Part shown: positions 49,996-59,845 of the stretch, piece by piece
Numbering within the stretch: the stretch's first letter is position 1
Layout of the letters: each line of letters begins with the position of its first letter
Origin: Sphingomonas sp. CL5.1
Lineage (GTDB): Bacteria > Pseudomonadota > Alphaproteobacteria > Sphingomonadales > Sphingomonadaceae
Reading direction: 5' to 3'
Length of the DNA stretch: 64,000 nt
Assembly (NCBI RefSeq): GCF_013344685.1
Contig: NZ_CP050137.1
Coordinates: 1,492,001-1,556,000, forward strand
Translations under genes and position numbers: made by a program
The notes under the pieces: model-generated
Told to the model about the DNA's origin: nothing
Seen by the model: the letters and a program-made list of their open reading frames with translations, nothing else
Database searches by the model: none

Positions 49996-51590
49996 TCGGC
50001 TGGGCGGTGGAGGCGCTGATCGCCTCGGCCGTGCTGATCGCGCTGGTGCTGGCGATCCGCATCCCCGTCCGCCGCGCGTTCGGCGCGCCGGTCGCTTATG
50101 CCTTGTGGCTGCTGCCGGTGCTGCGGCTGGCGCTTCCGCCGCTGCCGGCGACGCTGCGCGACAGGATGGTCCCGCCGATCGCCGCCCCGCTGGCGGATGT
50201 CGGGCAGCAGGTGTCGGTGATGATCCTGCCCGCCGCGACCGCCGATGCGCCCGCCGCCGCCGTCCCGGACCTCGCGGCGCTGCTCGGCGGCGCGCTGCTG
50301 CTGTTGTGGGGGCTGGGCGCGCTGGGTTTCATCGGCTGGCAACTCGCCGCCTATGTCCGTTTCCGCCGCCGGCTGCTCGCCGCCGCGACGCCGCTCGACA
50401 GCATCGGCGGCGTGACGATCGTCGCCAGCCCGGCGGCATCGGGGCCGCTGGCGTTCGGCATCGCCCGGCGCTTCGTCGCCTTCCCGCGCGATTTCGCCGG
50501 CCGCTATGACGAGCGCGAGCGCGCGCTGGCGCTGGAGCATGAGCTTGGCCATCATGCGCGCGGCGACCTGATCGCCAATTGGGTCGCGCTGGCGGTGCTC
50601 GCGCTGCACTGGTTCAACCCGATCGCCTGGTTCGCCTTCCGCGCCTATCGCGCCGATCAGGAGATGGCGAACGACGCGCGCGTCCTCGCCGGGCGCAGCG
50701 CGGCGGAGCGCCATGCCTATGCCTGCGCGATCGTCAAGGCGGCGCACGGCGGGGCGATCGCCGCCGCCTGCCATTTGTATACGGTCGACGATCTCAAGGG
50801 GCGGTTGCGGATGCTCTCGACGCCGGCCACCCGCGCGCGTGTCCTCGCCGGCACGGTGAGCATCGCCGCGCTGGGCGCCGCCGCGCTCGGCTTCACCGCC
50901 TCAGGCACGGCCGCCGCCGCGAAGATGCGCGCGGGGGTGGAGCGCGCCACCGGGGTCGATATCGGCGCGCTCCAGCCGACCGCGCTGCTTCGCCCGCCGC
51001 CGCCGGTCGCCGCGCCGCAGGCTCCCGAAGTGCCGGCCGCGCCCGCCGCCGGGGAAGGCAAGCGCCGCATTGTGATCCATCGCGACGGCGAGACGCATGT
51101 CTATGAGGGCGCGGACGCCGATGCCTATGTCGCCGCCAATCCGCTGCCGACACCGCCGGAGCCGCCCGTCCCGCCGTCGCCCGACATGGTCGCTGCCCCG
51201 CCGCTTCCGCCCGTGCCCCCCGCGCCGCCGTCGCGCTCGGATATCGATCGCCGCGTGGCGCGGGCGATGGCCTCGGTGCCGTCGGTGGTGTCGCGCGATT
51301 GCGGCGGCACTGGCGGCATGACGCTGAACCGCAACGAGAACGGCCGCCGCCTGATCGTCATCTGCAACGATCGCATCGCCCACGCCGCCGACGAGGGAGA
51401 GCGCCGCGCGGCCGCCGCCGAAGCCGATGCGGAGGCGATCCGCCGCCGCGCGATGGCGAGCGAGATCGCGGGGCTGCGCTCTGCCCGCGCCTCGATCGCG
51501 GCGAACCGCAACATGCCGGAGGACGCGCGGCGCGAGGCGCTCGCCGAACTGGATCGCAGCATGGCCGACATGGCGCGCGATCGCGACTAG
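49992..51590 (+). CDS. BlaR1/M56-family membrane metallopeptidase with novel C-terminal region
   Basis: A 532-residue protein with an M56 peptidase part: several membrane helices (first at residues 2-24) and the zinc motif in LEHELGHHARGD, followed by the helix ALHWFNPIAWFAFRAYRADQEMAND. Unlike BlaR1 sensors, the C-terminus lacks a penicillin-binding domain. It has a single helix near residues 285-305, then a Pro-rich segment (PLPTPPEPPVPPSPD) and a basic, helical end. It probably senses something other than beta-lactams. It overlaps the BlaI gene and would cleave that repressor when activated. Confidence 0.85.
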   Translation: MIGWAVEALIASAVLIALVLAIRIPVRRAFGAPVAYALWLLPVLRLALPPLPATLRDRMVPPIAAPLADVGQQVSVMILPAATADAPAAAVPDLAALLGGALLLLWGLGALGFIGWQLAAYVRFRRRLLAAATPLDSIGGVTIVASPAASGPLAFGIARRFVAFPRDFAGRYDERERALALEHELGHHARGDLIANWVALAVLALHWFNPIAWFAFRAYRADQEMANDARVLAGRSAAERHAYACAIVKAAHGGAIAAACHLYTVDDLKGRLRMLSTPATRARVLAGTVSIAALGAAALGFTASGTAAAAKMRAGVERATGVDIGALQPTALLRPPPPVAAPQAPEVPAAPAAGEGKRRIVIHRDGETHVYEGADADAYVAANPLPTPPEPPVPPSPDMVAAPPLPPVPPAPPSRSDIDRRVARAMASVPSVVSRDCGGTGGMTLNRNENGRRLIVICNDRIAHAADEGERRAAAAEADAEAIRRRAMASEIAGLRSARASIAANRNMPEDARREALAELDRSMADMARDRD

Positions 51591-51671
51591 CGGGACCGGG
51601 GGAGGAGCCGGTCGGCCGGCCACCGCCACGATAACGGCGGGGCCGGCCGTTTTGTGCCGCTTTCCCTTGCC

Positions 51672-52559
51672 ATGACGGTGCGCAGCCGCCATCTCCCGCG
51701 CATGGACGAGCCACCGACCGGCATCGCGATCGCGCTCGAACCGCTCGTCACGCGGGTTCTGGCGCCCAATCCGTCTCCCTATACCTTCACCGGCACGCAG
51801 ACGCATATCGTCGGCGCGCGCGATCTCGCGGTGATCGATCCCGGCCCGGCGGACGAGGCGCATCATGCCGCGCTGCTCGCCGCCATCGCCGGGCGGCCGG
51901 TGCGGGCGATCGTCATCACCCACCACCATCGCGATCATTCCCCCGCCGCGATCCGGCTGAAGTCGGAAACCGGCGCGCCGATTGTCGGCGCCGCGCCCTT
52001 CCACCTGTCGGACGACGGCCCGCGCGCCGATGCGGCGTTCGATGCGGATTACGCCCCCGATCAGGTGCTGGCGGAGGGCGACCGGGTGAGCGGCGAAGGC
52101 TGGACGCTGGAGGCGATCGCGACGCCCGGCCATACCTCCAACCATCTCGCTTACGCCTTGCCGGAGACGAAGGCGCTGTTCTCCGGCGATCACGTCATGG
52201 GCTGGTCGACCAGCGTGGTGTCGCCGCCGGACGGCGACATGAGCGCCTATATGGCCAGCCTCGAGAAGCTGCTCGCCCGCGACGACCGCATCTATTACCC
52301 CGGCCACGGCGAGGCGGTGGAGAAGCCGCAGCGGCTGGTGCGCGGCCTGCTCGGCCACCGCAAGCAGCGCGAGGGGCAGATTTTGCGGCTGATCGGCAAG
52401 GGCGTCGGCACGATCCCCGCAATGGTCGAGAGGATGTATGTCGGGATCGACCGCCGGCTGTTCGGCGCGGCGGAACATTCCGTGCTGGCGCATCTCGTCG
52501 ATCTCGAGCGGCGCGGGGTGGTGGAGGCGGAAGCGGGGACATGGCGGAACCGCGCGTAA
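51672..52559 (+). CDS. Metallo-beta-lactamase fold hydrolase
   Basis: A 295-residue MBL-fold protein with the metal motif THHHRDHS, then GHTSNHLAY, SGDHVMGW and YYPGHGEAV. It resembles the LACTB2/glyoxalase II-like group, which often acts on RNA or thioesters. The start is uncertain: three in-frame starts (51654, 51672, 51702) lack clear ribosome sites. It overlaps the next gene by 19 bases. Confidence 0.9.
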   Translation: MTVRSRHLPRMDEPPTGIAIALEPLVTRVLAPNPSPYTFTGTQTHIVGARDLAVIDPGPADEAHHAALLAAIAGRPVRAIVITHHHRDHSPAAIRLKSETGAPIVGAAPFHLSDDGPRADAAFDADYAPDQVLAEGDRVSGEGWTLEAIATPGHTSNHLAYALPETKALFSGDHVMGWSTSVVSPPDGDMSAYMASLEKLLARDDRIYYPGHGEAVEKPQRLVRGLLGHRKQREGQILRLIGKGVGTIPAMVERMYVGIDRRLFGAAEHSVLAHLVDLERRGVVEAEAGTWRNRA

Positions 52560-53239
52560 GGCCGTTCATCGTCGATTTCCTCGCCGCGCTGGCGATCCTG
52601 CTGCTGCTCGCGGGCGGCGGCTGGTGGCTGGCGCAGCGCTACGTCAATTCCCGGCTCGCGCCCGATCCGACGACGATCGCCAACGCCAGCCTTTCGGGCC
52701 TGCGCGAGCAGAACCGGCTTTCCGCCTTCGCCGCGCGCTTCGTCGCGGTCGTCACCTCGAAACAGTCGCAGTTCGGGCTGAGCGCGGAGCGGACGACGAT
52801 CATGCCCGGCATGGTGCGCTACGAGGTCGATCTCGGCCGCCTCTCGCAGCGCGACGTGGCGTGGGACGGGGCGACGCACACGTTGTCGGTGCGGCTGCCG
52901 GCGGTGGAGGTGACGCCGCCGGCGATCGATCTCGACGCGATCCGGAGCTACGGCTCGGGCGGGGTGCTGATGACGCTCACCGCCGCGCGCGAGACGCTCG
53001 ACGCCGCCAATCGCAGCGCGGGGCAGGCCGAGCTGCTCAAGCAGGCGCGCGCCGCGCCGATGATGAACATGGCGAAGGACGCCACCCGCCGCGCGGTCGA
53101 GCGCAGCTTCGCCATGCCGCTGAAGGCCGCCGGCATCGACGCCACCGTCAACGTGCGCTTCGCCGACGATCCGGTGCGGAACGCCGAGCATTGGGACGTG
53201 AGCCGCAGCCTGGAGGAAGTGCTCGGCAACCAGCGTTGA
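52541..53239 (+). CDS. DUF4230 family membrane-anchored protein
   Basis: A 232-residue protein with one N-terminal helix (IVDFLAALAILLLLAGGGWWL) and an extracytoplasmic alpha/beta domain of DUF4230: ASLSGLREQNRLSAFAAR, then MVRYEVDLGRL and LSVRLPAVEVTPP. Function of the family is unknown. The coding start overlaps the MBL gene, so they are translationally coupled. Confidence 0.75.
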   Translation: MAEPRVRPFIVDFLAALAILLLLAGGGWWLAQRYVNSRLAPDPTTIANASLSGLREQNRLSAFAARFVAVVTSKQSQFGLSAERTTIMPGMVRYEVDLGRLSQRDVAWDGATHTLSVRLPAVEVTPPAIDLDAIRSYGSGGVLMTLTAARETLDAANRSAGQAELLKQARAAPMMNMAKDATRRAVERSFAMPLKAAGIDATVNVRFADDPVRNAEHWDVSRSLEEVLGNQR

Positions 53240-53321
53240 GCGGCGGCGGAAAGCGCAGTATAGCAACGCCCGCATAATAACTGGTCGCGCGGTCAATCGG
53301 CTTCTTCGGGGGGCACCGATA

Positions 53322-54083
53322 ATGGCGAGCGTTTCGGCACGATTCGATATCGCCGGGGACCGGCGGTTCTTCTTCTTCCTCGCCGTCGCGATGACGGTGA
53401 CGATCGTTGCGGGATTCGCGTTCCAGTTCGCGATGGGGCGGTCGACCTTCGCCGCGCCGCTGCTCGTCCACGCCCATGCCGTCACCTTCATGGGCTGGAC
53501 CTTCTTCTATCTCTTGCAGAATACACTGGTGTTCACCGGGAATGTCGCGCTGCACCGGCGGATCGGCTGGATCGGCGTCGGCTGGGTATCGGCGATGGTG
53601 CTGCTGGGCATCGCGATCACCGCCAGGATAGTGCGCGATGGGCACGCGCCGCCGTTCTTCACGCCGCTCTATTTCCTGACGATGAACACGCTTTCGGTCA
53701 TCGCCTTCGCGGGCCTGTTCGCTGCCGCCATAGCGATGCGGCGGCGCAGCGACTGGCACCGCCGGCTGATGGCGTGCGCGATGGCCGGCCTGACCGGGCC
53801 GGCGTTCGGACGGCTGCTGCCGGGGCCGTTGCTGATCCCCTGGGCGGCATGGGCGATCTTCGCCGGAATGATGCTGTTCCCGCTCGCCGGGGTGATCCAC
53901 GACCAGCGCAGCGCCGGGCGCATCCATCCGGCATGGGCCTGGGGGATCGGCGTGCTCGTCGCCGATCAGTTGCTGATGGGGCTTGTCTCCGCCACCGGGA
54001 TGGCGCTGTCGCTATATGGCGCGCTGGTGGCGGGCGGGGCCGGGGCGAAGCTCGCGCCGCTGGTTTATCCGCCATTCCCTTGA
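53322..54083 (+). CDS. Polytopic membrane protein of unknown function
   Basis: A 253-residue protein with about seven hydrophobic helices: FFFFLAVAMTVTIVAG, LLVHAHAVTFMGWTFFYLLQ, GWVSAMVLLGIAIT and others. The HAH pattern in the second helix and WHRRLM in a loop recall the DUF2306-like haem or quinone-binding membrane proteins, but this is only a resemblance. No operon partner is obvious. Confidence 0.65.
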   Translation: MASVSARFDIAGDRRFFFFLAVAMTVTIVAGFAFQFAMGRSTFAAPLLVHAHAVTFMGWTFFYLLQNTLVFTGNVALHRRIGWIGVGWVSAMVLLGIAITARIVRDGHAPPFFTPLYFLTMNTLSVIAFAGLFAAAIAMRRRSDWHRRLMACAMAGLTGPAFGRLLPGPLLIPWAAWAIFAGMMLFPLAGVIHDQRSAGRIHPAWAWGIGVLVADQLLMGLVSATGMALSLYGALVAGGAGAKLAPLVYPPFP

Positions 54084-54114
54084 TTGCGCGGCGCGCGCGG
54101 TCCATCTGGCAGGC

Positions 54115-55107
54115 ATGGAGCAGCCCACCAACTTGCGCGGCCTTGACCTGCGCGCCGAGATCGATCGCCTCCGCAAGGAGCGCAACGCCGTCATCCTCGC
54201 GCATTATTACCAGAAGCCGGAGATCCAGGACCTCGCCGATTTCGTCGGCGACAGCCTCGACCTCAGCCGCAAGGCACAGGCGACCGACGCGGAAGTCATC
54301 GCCTTTTGCGGCGTGCGCTTCATGGCGGAGACGGCGAAGATCCTCTCCCCGCAGAAGATCGTGGTGCTGCCCGACATGGACGCCGGGTGCAGCCTCGAGG
54401 ATAGCTGCCCGCCGGAACAGTTCGCCGCTTTCCGCGCGCAGCACCCGGACGCGATCGCGCTGACCTATATCAACTGCTCGGCGGCGGTGAAGGCGCTGTC
54501 CGACGTGATCGTCACCTCCTCCTCGGCCGAGAAGATACTGGCGCAGATTCCGAAGGAGCGGAAGATCATCTTCGGCCCCGATCGCAACCTCGGCGGCTAT
54601 CTCGCACGCAAGAGCGGGCGCGAGCTGATCCTGTGGCCGGGCGTGTGCATCGTCCACGAGGCGTTCAGCGAGACCGAATTGCTCAAGCTGAAGGCCGAGC
54701 ATCCCGACGCGCCGATCGCCGCCCACCCGGAATGCCCGCCGGTGATCCTCGACCATGCCGATTATGTCGGATCGACCAGCGGCATCCTCGATTATGCCAA
54801 GTCCTTTCCCGGCGACACGCTGATCGTCGCGACCGAGCCGCACATCATCCACCAGATGGAAAAGGCGCTGCCGGAGAAGACCTTCATCGGCGCGCCCGGC
54901 GCGGACGGCAATTGCAACTGCAACATCTGCCCGTACATGGCGCTCAACACGATGGAGAAGCTCTACGTCGCGCTGCGCGATCTGGAGCCGCGCATCGAGA
55001 TGGACGAGGAATTGCGGCTCGGCGCGAAGAAGAGCCTCGACGCGATGCTGGCGATGGCGAGCGGCACGATCGGGCTGGGCGACCTGGGGCCGGCGAAGGC
55101 GGGCTGA
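54115..55107 (+). CDS. nadA: Quinolinate synthase
   Basis: A 330-residue NadA that joins iminoaspartate with dihydroxyacetone phosphate to make quinolinate in NAD synthesis. Motifs: NAVILAHYYQKPEIQDLADF, FCGVRFMAETAKIL, PDMDAGCSLEDSCP, HPECPPVILDHADYVGSTSG and the CNCNICPYMALN cluster ligands. Three conserved cysteines hold an essential 4Fe-4S cluster. Length is standard. nadB and nadC are not nearby. Confidence 0.97.
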   Translation: MEQPTNLRGLDLRAEIDRLRKERNAVILAHYYQKPEIQDLADFVGDSLDLSRKAQATDAEVIAFCGVRFMAETAKILSPQKIVVLPDMDAGCSLEDSCPPEQFAAFRAQHPDAIALTYINCSAAVKALSDVIVTSSSAEKILAQIPKERKIIFGPDRNLGGYLARKSGRELILWPGVCIVHEAFSETELLKLKAEHPDAPIAAHPECPPVILDHADYVGSTSGILDYAKSFPGDTLIVATEPHIIHQMEKALPEKTFIGAPGADGNCNCNICPYMALNTMEKLYVALRDLEPRIEMDEELRLGAKKSLDAMLAMASGTIGLGDLGPAKAG

Positions 55108-55151
55108 ACCGCCCCCTTCCGGCGTCGCGTCGTCTCGCGTTTTCGCCTGAA

Positions 55152-55171
55152 ATCCCGGTTTCCGCCGGGAT
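55152..55171. terminator. Hairpin between convergent nadA and purQ
   Basis: ATCCCGG and CCGGGAT pair around a six-base loop in the 71-base gap between the two convergent genes. No T-run follows on either strand, so it may be a factor-dependent stop for both. Confidence 0.4.
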
Positions 55172-55178
55172 GGCGGGG

Positions 55179-55844
55179 TTAGGCCACCAGCTCCAGCAGC
55201 CCCTCGAACAATCGCCGGCCTTCGTCGCCGCCGTGCGCCGGCTCGATCCGGCGCTCGGGGTGCGGCATCATGCCGAGCACGTTGCCGGCGTCGTTGAGCA
55301 CGCCGGCGATCGCGCGCGCGCTGCCGTTGACGTCCTCGGCATAGCGGAACGCGACGCGGCCCTCGCCCTCCAGCCGGTCGAGCGTGTCGCCGTCGGCGAA
55401 ATAATTGCCGTCGTGGTGCGCCACGGGGATCATGATGCGCTCGCCGGCGGCATAGCGGCTGGTGAAGGCCGACTGGGCGTTCTCCACCGTCAGCGCCACG
55501 TCGCGGCAGACGAAGTTCAGCCCGGCGTTGCGCATCAGCGCGCCGGGCAACAGCCCCGCCTCGGTCAGCACCTGGAAGCCGTTGCACACGCCGAGCACCG
55601 GCATCCCCTTCGCCGCCGCGTCGGACACCGCGCGCATGATCGGCGAGCGCGCCGCCATCGCGCCGGAGCGCAGATAGTCGCCATAGGAAAAGCCGCCCGG
55701 CAGCGCGACGAGGCCGGTGCCGTCGGGCAATTCGCTATCACGATGCCACACCATCGCCGGCTTGCGCCCGGTCACCGCCTCCAGCGCCACCGCGATGTCG
55801 CGGTCGCAGTTCGATCCCGGAAAGACGATGACCGCAGACTTCAC
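55179..55844 (-). CDS. purQ: Phosphoribosylformylglycinamidine synthase subunit PurQ
   Basis: A 221-residue class I glutamine amidotransferase that feeds ammonia to PurL in purine synthesis. The nucleophile cysteine is in GVCNGFQVL, the catalytic His/Glu in GMMPHPERR. The start [11 protein letters not shown] is typical. The GTG start overlaps the purS stop (GTGA), giving translational coupling. purL is outside the window. Confidence 0.97.
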   Translation of the reverse strand: MKSAVIVFPGSNCDRDIAVALEAVTGRKPAMVWHRDSELPDGTGLVALPGGFSYGDYLRSGAMAARSPIMRAVSDAAAKGMPVLGVCNGFQVLTEAGLLPGALMRNAGLNFVCRDVALTVENAQSAFTSRYAAGERIMIPVAHHDGNYFADGDTLDRLEGEGRVAFRYAEDVNGSARAIAGVLNDAGNVLGMMPHPERRIEPAHGGDEGRRLFEGLLELVA

Positions 55845-56083
55845 TTCGCCGGCTCCGGATGCTCGATGCGGTAATTCTCGATCACGGTGTTGGCGAGGAG
55901 CTGGCGGCACATCGCGTCGATCGCCGAATCGTCGATCGAATCGGCGACGTCCAGCTCGATCAGCCGGCCGACCCGCGCGCCGTTGATCCCGGAGAAACCG
56001 AGGCCGGCGAGCGCGTGCTCGATCGCCTTGCCCTGCGGATCGAGCACGCCGGGCTTGAGCGTCACATGGATGCGGAGCTTCAT
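55841..56083 (-). CDS. purS: Phosphoribosylformylglycinamidine synthase subunit PurS
   Basis: An 80-residue PurS, the small dimeric partner needed to assemble PurL and PurQ. It begins [20 protein letters not shown] and has [16 protein letters not shown], both family features. The start at 56083 removes a 12-residue unconserved extension. It is coupled to purQ by overlap. Confidence 0.95.
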   Translation of the reverse strand: MKLRIHVTLKPGVLDPQGKAIEHALAGLGFSGINGARVGRLIELDVADSIDDSAIDAMCRQLLANTVIENYRIEHPEPAK

Positions 56084-56179
56084 AGCCGCGCCTATGCCGG
56101 AGCGCGCGCCGCCCCGCAACCTTAACGAGATTTTTACGCTGTTCTGCGATCGTTGCCCGGCGGGAGCGAGGATCGAAGT

Positions 56180-56332
56180 ATGATCTCAGGCATCGCAACG
56201 GCGCTGTTCATTGCTATTTTCGCATTCGGCGGCGACTATTTCCATTGGGACGACCCGCACGGCCGGGTGAGCATGGCGCTGCTCGCGGCATTCGTGTGTG
56301 GCCTCGTCGTCGGCTACCGCTTCCGCGACTGA
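56180..56332 (+). CDS. 50-residue membrane protein
   Basis: A short frame with two hydrophobic helices: [16 protein letters not shown], and after a polar stretch ([11 protein letters not shown]) [17 protein letters not shown], ending RFRD. A GAGG precedes the ATG by seven bases. It is too short to classify. It is divergent from purS and separated from the porin by about 120 bases. Confidence 0.5.
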   Translation: MISGIATALFIAIFAFGGDYFHWDDPHGRVSMALLAAFVCGLVVGYRFRD

Positions 56333-56454
56333 TCGTCACGGGCGGTTTGTCGACCGGGGGATTCGCCGTGCCGCCATGTGATTGACCGCGCGGCGCGGGA
56401 TCGCGAGACTCCGGCGGCGGAACCGGATCACCATGGACCGCACCGGGAGTCGAC

Positions 56455-57192
56455 ATGCGCCACGCCGAAATCCTCGCCACCGTCCTGCTGGCCGGCACCG
56501 CTTTGCCCGCCGCCGCGCAGCTTTCGGTCGGCGGCTCGGTCGATGTCGTTTCCGACGAGCGGCGGCGCGGGATAAGCTGGAGCGAGGGGAAGGTCGCGCC
56601 ATCGGCGTCGCTGTCGCTCCAGCTTCCCGCCGGGTTCGATGTCGGCGCGCGTCTCACCGGGCTGCGCGGGAGCGCGCGTTCGGGCGGGGCGGATGCGGTG
56701 GTCGACGCCTCGCTGGGCTATGGCGGCGATCTCGGGCTGGGCTTTCGCGGCGAGGGATATGTCATCGCCCATGCCTTCACCGGCGCGCGCGGGCATATGG
56801 ATTATGTCGAGGGCGGTGTGGGGCTGAGCTATCAGCTCGGCCCGGCGCAGATCGGCGCGGACGCGCGCTACGCCCCGTCGCAAGGCGCGATCGGCGGCGA
56901 CAATTTCTACGTCTCCGCGCGCGCGCAGTTCGGCCTGCCGGCGACGCCCTATACTTTCAGCGCCAGCATCGGCCATTCCTCCGGTTCGGTCGACGACCCG
57001 CTCCGCGCGGCGCGGCTGCGGCCGGGCGGCAGCTATAGCGACTGGCTGGTCGGCGTGCGGCGCGTCACCGGGCCGCTGACGCTGGGGCTGGATTATTCGG
57101 GCACCGACATCGATCGGACGGTGGTCTCGCCTTATGCGGATGCGCGCAACAGCGGGGACAGGCTGACGGCGCGGATCGGCATCTCCTTCTGA
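56455..57192 (+). CDS. TorF-family outer-membrane protein
   Basis: A 245-residue porin-like protein with a signal peptide (ending PAAAQ) and a barrel that opens LSVGGSVDVVSDERRRGISWS, the beginning typical of TorF-like putative porins. It ends in DRLTARIGISF with terminal phenylalanine. Function in nutrient or metabolite passage is assumed from family. CCGGGAG lies upstream of the ATG. Confidence 0.82.
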   Translation: MRHAEILATVLLAGTALPAAAQLSVGGSVDVVSDERRRGISWSEGKVAPSASLSLQLPAGFDVGARLTGLRGSARSGGADAVVDASLGYGGDLGLGFRGEGYVIAHAFTGARGHMDYVEGGVGLSYQLGPAQIGADARYAPSQGAIGGDNFYVSARAQFGLPATPYTFSASIGHSSGSVDDPLRAARLRPGGSYSDWLVGVRRVTGPLTLGLDYSGTDIDRTVVSPYADARNSGDRLTARIGISF

Positions 57193-57252
57193 AATCGGGA
57201 ACCGCCGCCCGTGCGGACGGTTGAATCGCCTCCCGATGCAAGGAGGCATCCG

Positions 57253-57717
57253 ATGCGTATTCTTCCGTTGCTGATCGCCGGGGCGATGCTCGGCGGCGCC
57301 ATACCGGCCACGGCGCAGGAAGCGCCGGCGCAGGACCCGAACGCCCCGCGCGCGCCGCTCCCCCATGATCGCGGCTATGACAAGGACAGCCCGCGCACCG
57401 AGGCGATCGACGCCGCCGGGCGGCCCGGCGTGGAGGCGGCCAATCGCGCGGCGCTCGATCAATCGAACATGCAGGCCGCCGTGCAGGCGGACGTGCAGCA
57501 GGCCGATACCGCGCAATATCAGGCCGACGTGGCGGCCTATCGCCGCGCGATGCGCGCGCACCATCGGCGCATCGCGCGCCAGGACGCGCGTTATGCGCGG
57601 CAGGAGCGCGCCTATGCCGATGCGATGGCGGACTGGCGGCTGCAGGTCGCGGCGTGCAAGCGCGGCAACAGCGCCGCATGCAATGCGCCGACGCCCGATC
57701 CGGCGAATTATCGCTAG
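57253..57717 (+). CDS. Exported Ala/Arg/Gln-rich protein of unknown function
   Basis: A 154-residue protein with a signal peptide (ending PATAQ). The mature part is helical, rich in Ala, Arg, Asp and Gln (VQADVQQADTAQYQADVAAY, RRAMRAHHRRIARQ) and looks like a coiled coil. Two cysteines near the end (ACKRGNSAACNAP) may form a disulfide. AAGGAGGC precedes the ATG by five bases. Confidence 0.65.
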   Translation: MRILPLLIAGAMLGGAIPATAQEAPAQDPNAPRAPLPHDRGYDKDSPRTEAIDAAGRPGVEAANRAALDQSNMQAAVQADVQQADTAQYQADVAAYRRAMRAHHRRIARQDARYARQERAYADAMADWRLQVAACKRGNSAACNAPTPDPANYR

Positions 57718-57730
57718 GGTGGAAACGCGA

Positions 57731-57754
57731 ACGGCGCGGCAAGGGCCGCGCCGT
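57731..57754. terminator. Hairpin between convergent hypothetical gene and glnA
   Basis: ACGGCGCGG and CCGCGCCGT pair perfectly around a six-base loop in the gap between the two convergent genes. There is no T-run, so it is a likely but unproven terminator. Confidence 0.45.
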
Positions 57755-57810
57755 CGGTCCTGATCAGGTCAAGGCCGGCCGACAGCGGTTGTGCCGCAGG
57801 CCCGCCGCGC

Positions 57811-59223
57811 TCAGCCGCTGTAATACATATCATACTCCACCGGGCTGGGCGTCATCTCCCAGCGGGCGACCTCCTCCCACTTCAGCTCGATGTACGATTC
57901 GATCTGCTCCTTGGAGAAGACGTCGCCCTTGAGCAGGAAGTCGTGATCCGCCGCCAGCGATTCCAGCGCCTCGCGCAGCGACGCGCACACCGTCGGCACC
58001 TGCGCCAGCTCGGCCGGCGGCAGGTCGTAGAGGTTCTTGTCCATCGCGTCGCCGGGATGGATCTTGTTCTGGATGCCGTCGAGGCCGGCCATCATCAACG
58101 CGGCATAGGCGAGATAGGGATTGGCCAGCGCGTCCGGGAAGCGCACCTCGACGCGCTTCGCCTTGGCGCCCGCGCCATAAGGGATGCGGCACGAGGCCGA
58201 GCGGTTGCGGCTGGAATAGGCCAGCAGCACCGGCGCCTCATAGCCCGGCACCAGCCGCTTGTAGCTGTTGGTCGACGGGTTGGTGAAGGCGTTGATCGCC
58301 TTCGCGTGCTTGATGACGCCGCCGATGAAATAGAGGCACATGTCGCTGAGGCCGGCGTAGCCGTTGCCGGCGAACAGCGGCGTCTTGCCTTCCCAGATCG
58401 AGAAATGGGTGTGCATGCCCGAGCCGTTATCCTCCTTGATCGGCTTGGGCATGAACGTCGCCGACTTGCCATAGGCATGCGCGACCTGGTGCACGACGTA
58501 TTTGTAGATCTGCATCCGGTCCGCCGTGGTGGTCAGCGTGCCGAAGGTGAGGCCAAGCTCGTGCTGCGCGGCGGCGACCTCATGGTGATGCTTGTCGCAC
58601 GGCAGGCCCATCTCGAGCATGGTGGAGACCATCTCGCCCCGGATGTCGACCGCGCTGTCGACCGGCGCGACGGGGAAATAGCCGCCCTTGGCGCGCGGAC
58701 GGTGGCCAAGATTGCCGCCCTCATATTCGCGGCCCGAATTGCCGGGCAGCTCGATATCGTCGATCTTGTAATAGCTCGACGAATAGGTGTTCTCGAACCG
58801 CACGTCGTCGAACATGAAGAACTCGGCCTCGGGGCCGACGTAGACGGTGTCGCCGATCCCGGTGGTCTTGAGATACGCCTCCGCGCGCTTCGCGGTGGAG
58901 CGCGGATCGCGGGCGTACAGCTCGCCGGTCGCCGGCTCCACGATGTCGCAGATCATGATGAGCATCGGCGTGGCCGAGAACGGATCGACATAGACCGCGT
59001 CGAGATCCGGCTTCAGCGTCATGTCGGATTCGTTGATCGCCTTCCACCCGGCGATCGAGGAGCCGTCGAACATCAGGCCGTCGGTCAGCTCGTCCTCGCC
59101 CAGCACGCCGGCGCACATGGTGAGGTGCTGCCACTTGCCCTTGGGATCGGTGAAGCGGAGATCGACCCACTCGATCGCCTCGTCCTTGATGCGCTTCAGA
59201 ACGTCGCTGGCCGTCGTCGCCAT
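57811..59223 (-). CDS. glnA: Glutamine synthetase, type I
   Basis: A 470-residue GSI that makes glutamine from glutamate, ammonia and ATP. Landmarks: [51 protein letters not shown] and [20 protein letters not shown]. The adenylylation tyrosine sits in [10 protein letters not shown] near residue 398, so adenylylation control is expected. glnB is 73 bases upstream on the same strand, the usual glnBA operon. Confidence 0.98.
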   Translation of the reverse strand: MATTASDVLKRIKDEAIEWVDLRFTDPKGKWQHLTMCAGVLGEDELTDGLMFDGSSIAGWKAINESDMTLKPDLDAVYVDPFSATPMLIMICDIVEPATGELYARDPRSTAKRAEAYLKTTGIGDTVYVGPEAEFFMFDDVRFENTYSSSYYKIDDIELPGNSGREYEGGNLGHRPRAKGGYFPVAPVDSAVDIRGEMVSTMLEMGLPCDKHHHEVAAAQHELGLTFGTLTTTADRMQIYKYVVHQVAHAYGKSATFMPKPIKEDNGSGMHTHFSIWEGKTPLFAGNGYAGLSDMCLYFIGGVIKHAKAINAFTNPSTNSYKRLVPGYEAPVLLAYSSRNRSASCRIPYGAGAKAKRVEVRFPDALANPYLAYAALMMAGLDGIQNKIHPGDAMDKNLYDLPPAELAQVPTVCASLREALESLAADHDFLLKGDVFSKEQIESYIELKWEEVARWEMTPSPVEYDMYYSG

Positions 59224-59296
59224 GATGAAAATGCCCTTCGTGTTCGAGATGCCGCGCGCCCGATGGAGCGGCGGGGTTCACAGATGATGTGGTGGA

Positions 59297-59845
<549 letters not shown>

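Noticed and set aside
49992..51590. The M56 protein as a beta-lactam sensor giving resistance
   Set aside because: The C-terminal region lacks the penicillin-binding motifs (SxxK with SxN and KTG) expected of BlaR1 or MecR1 sensors.
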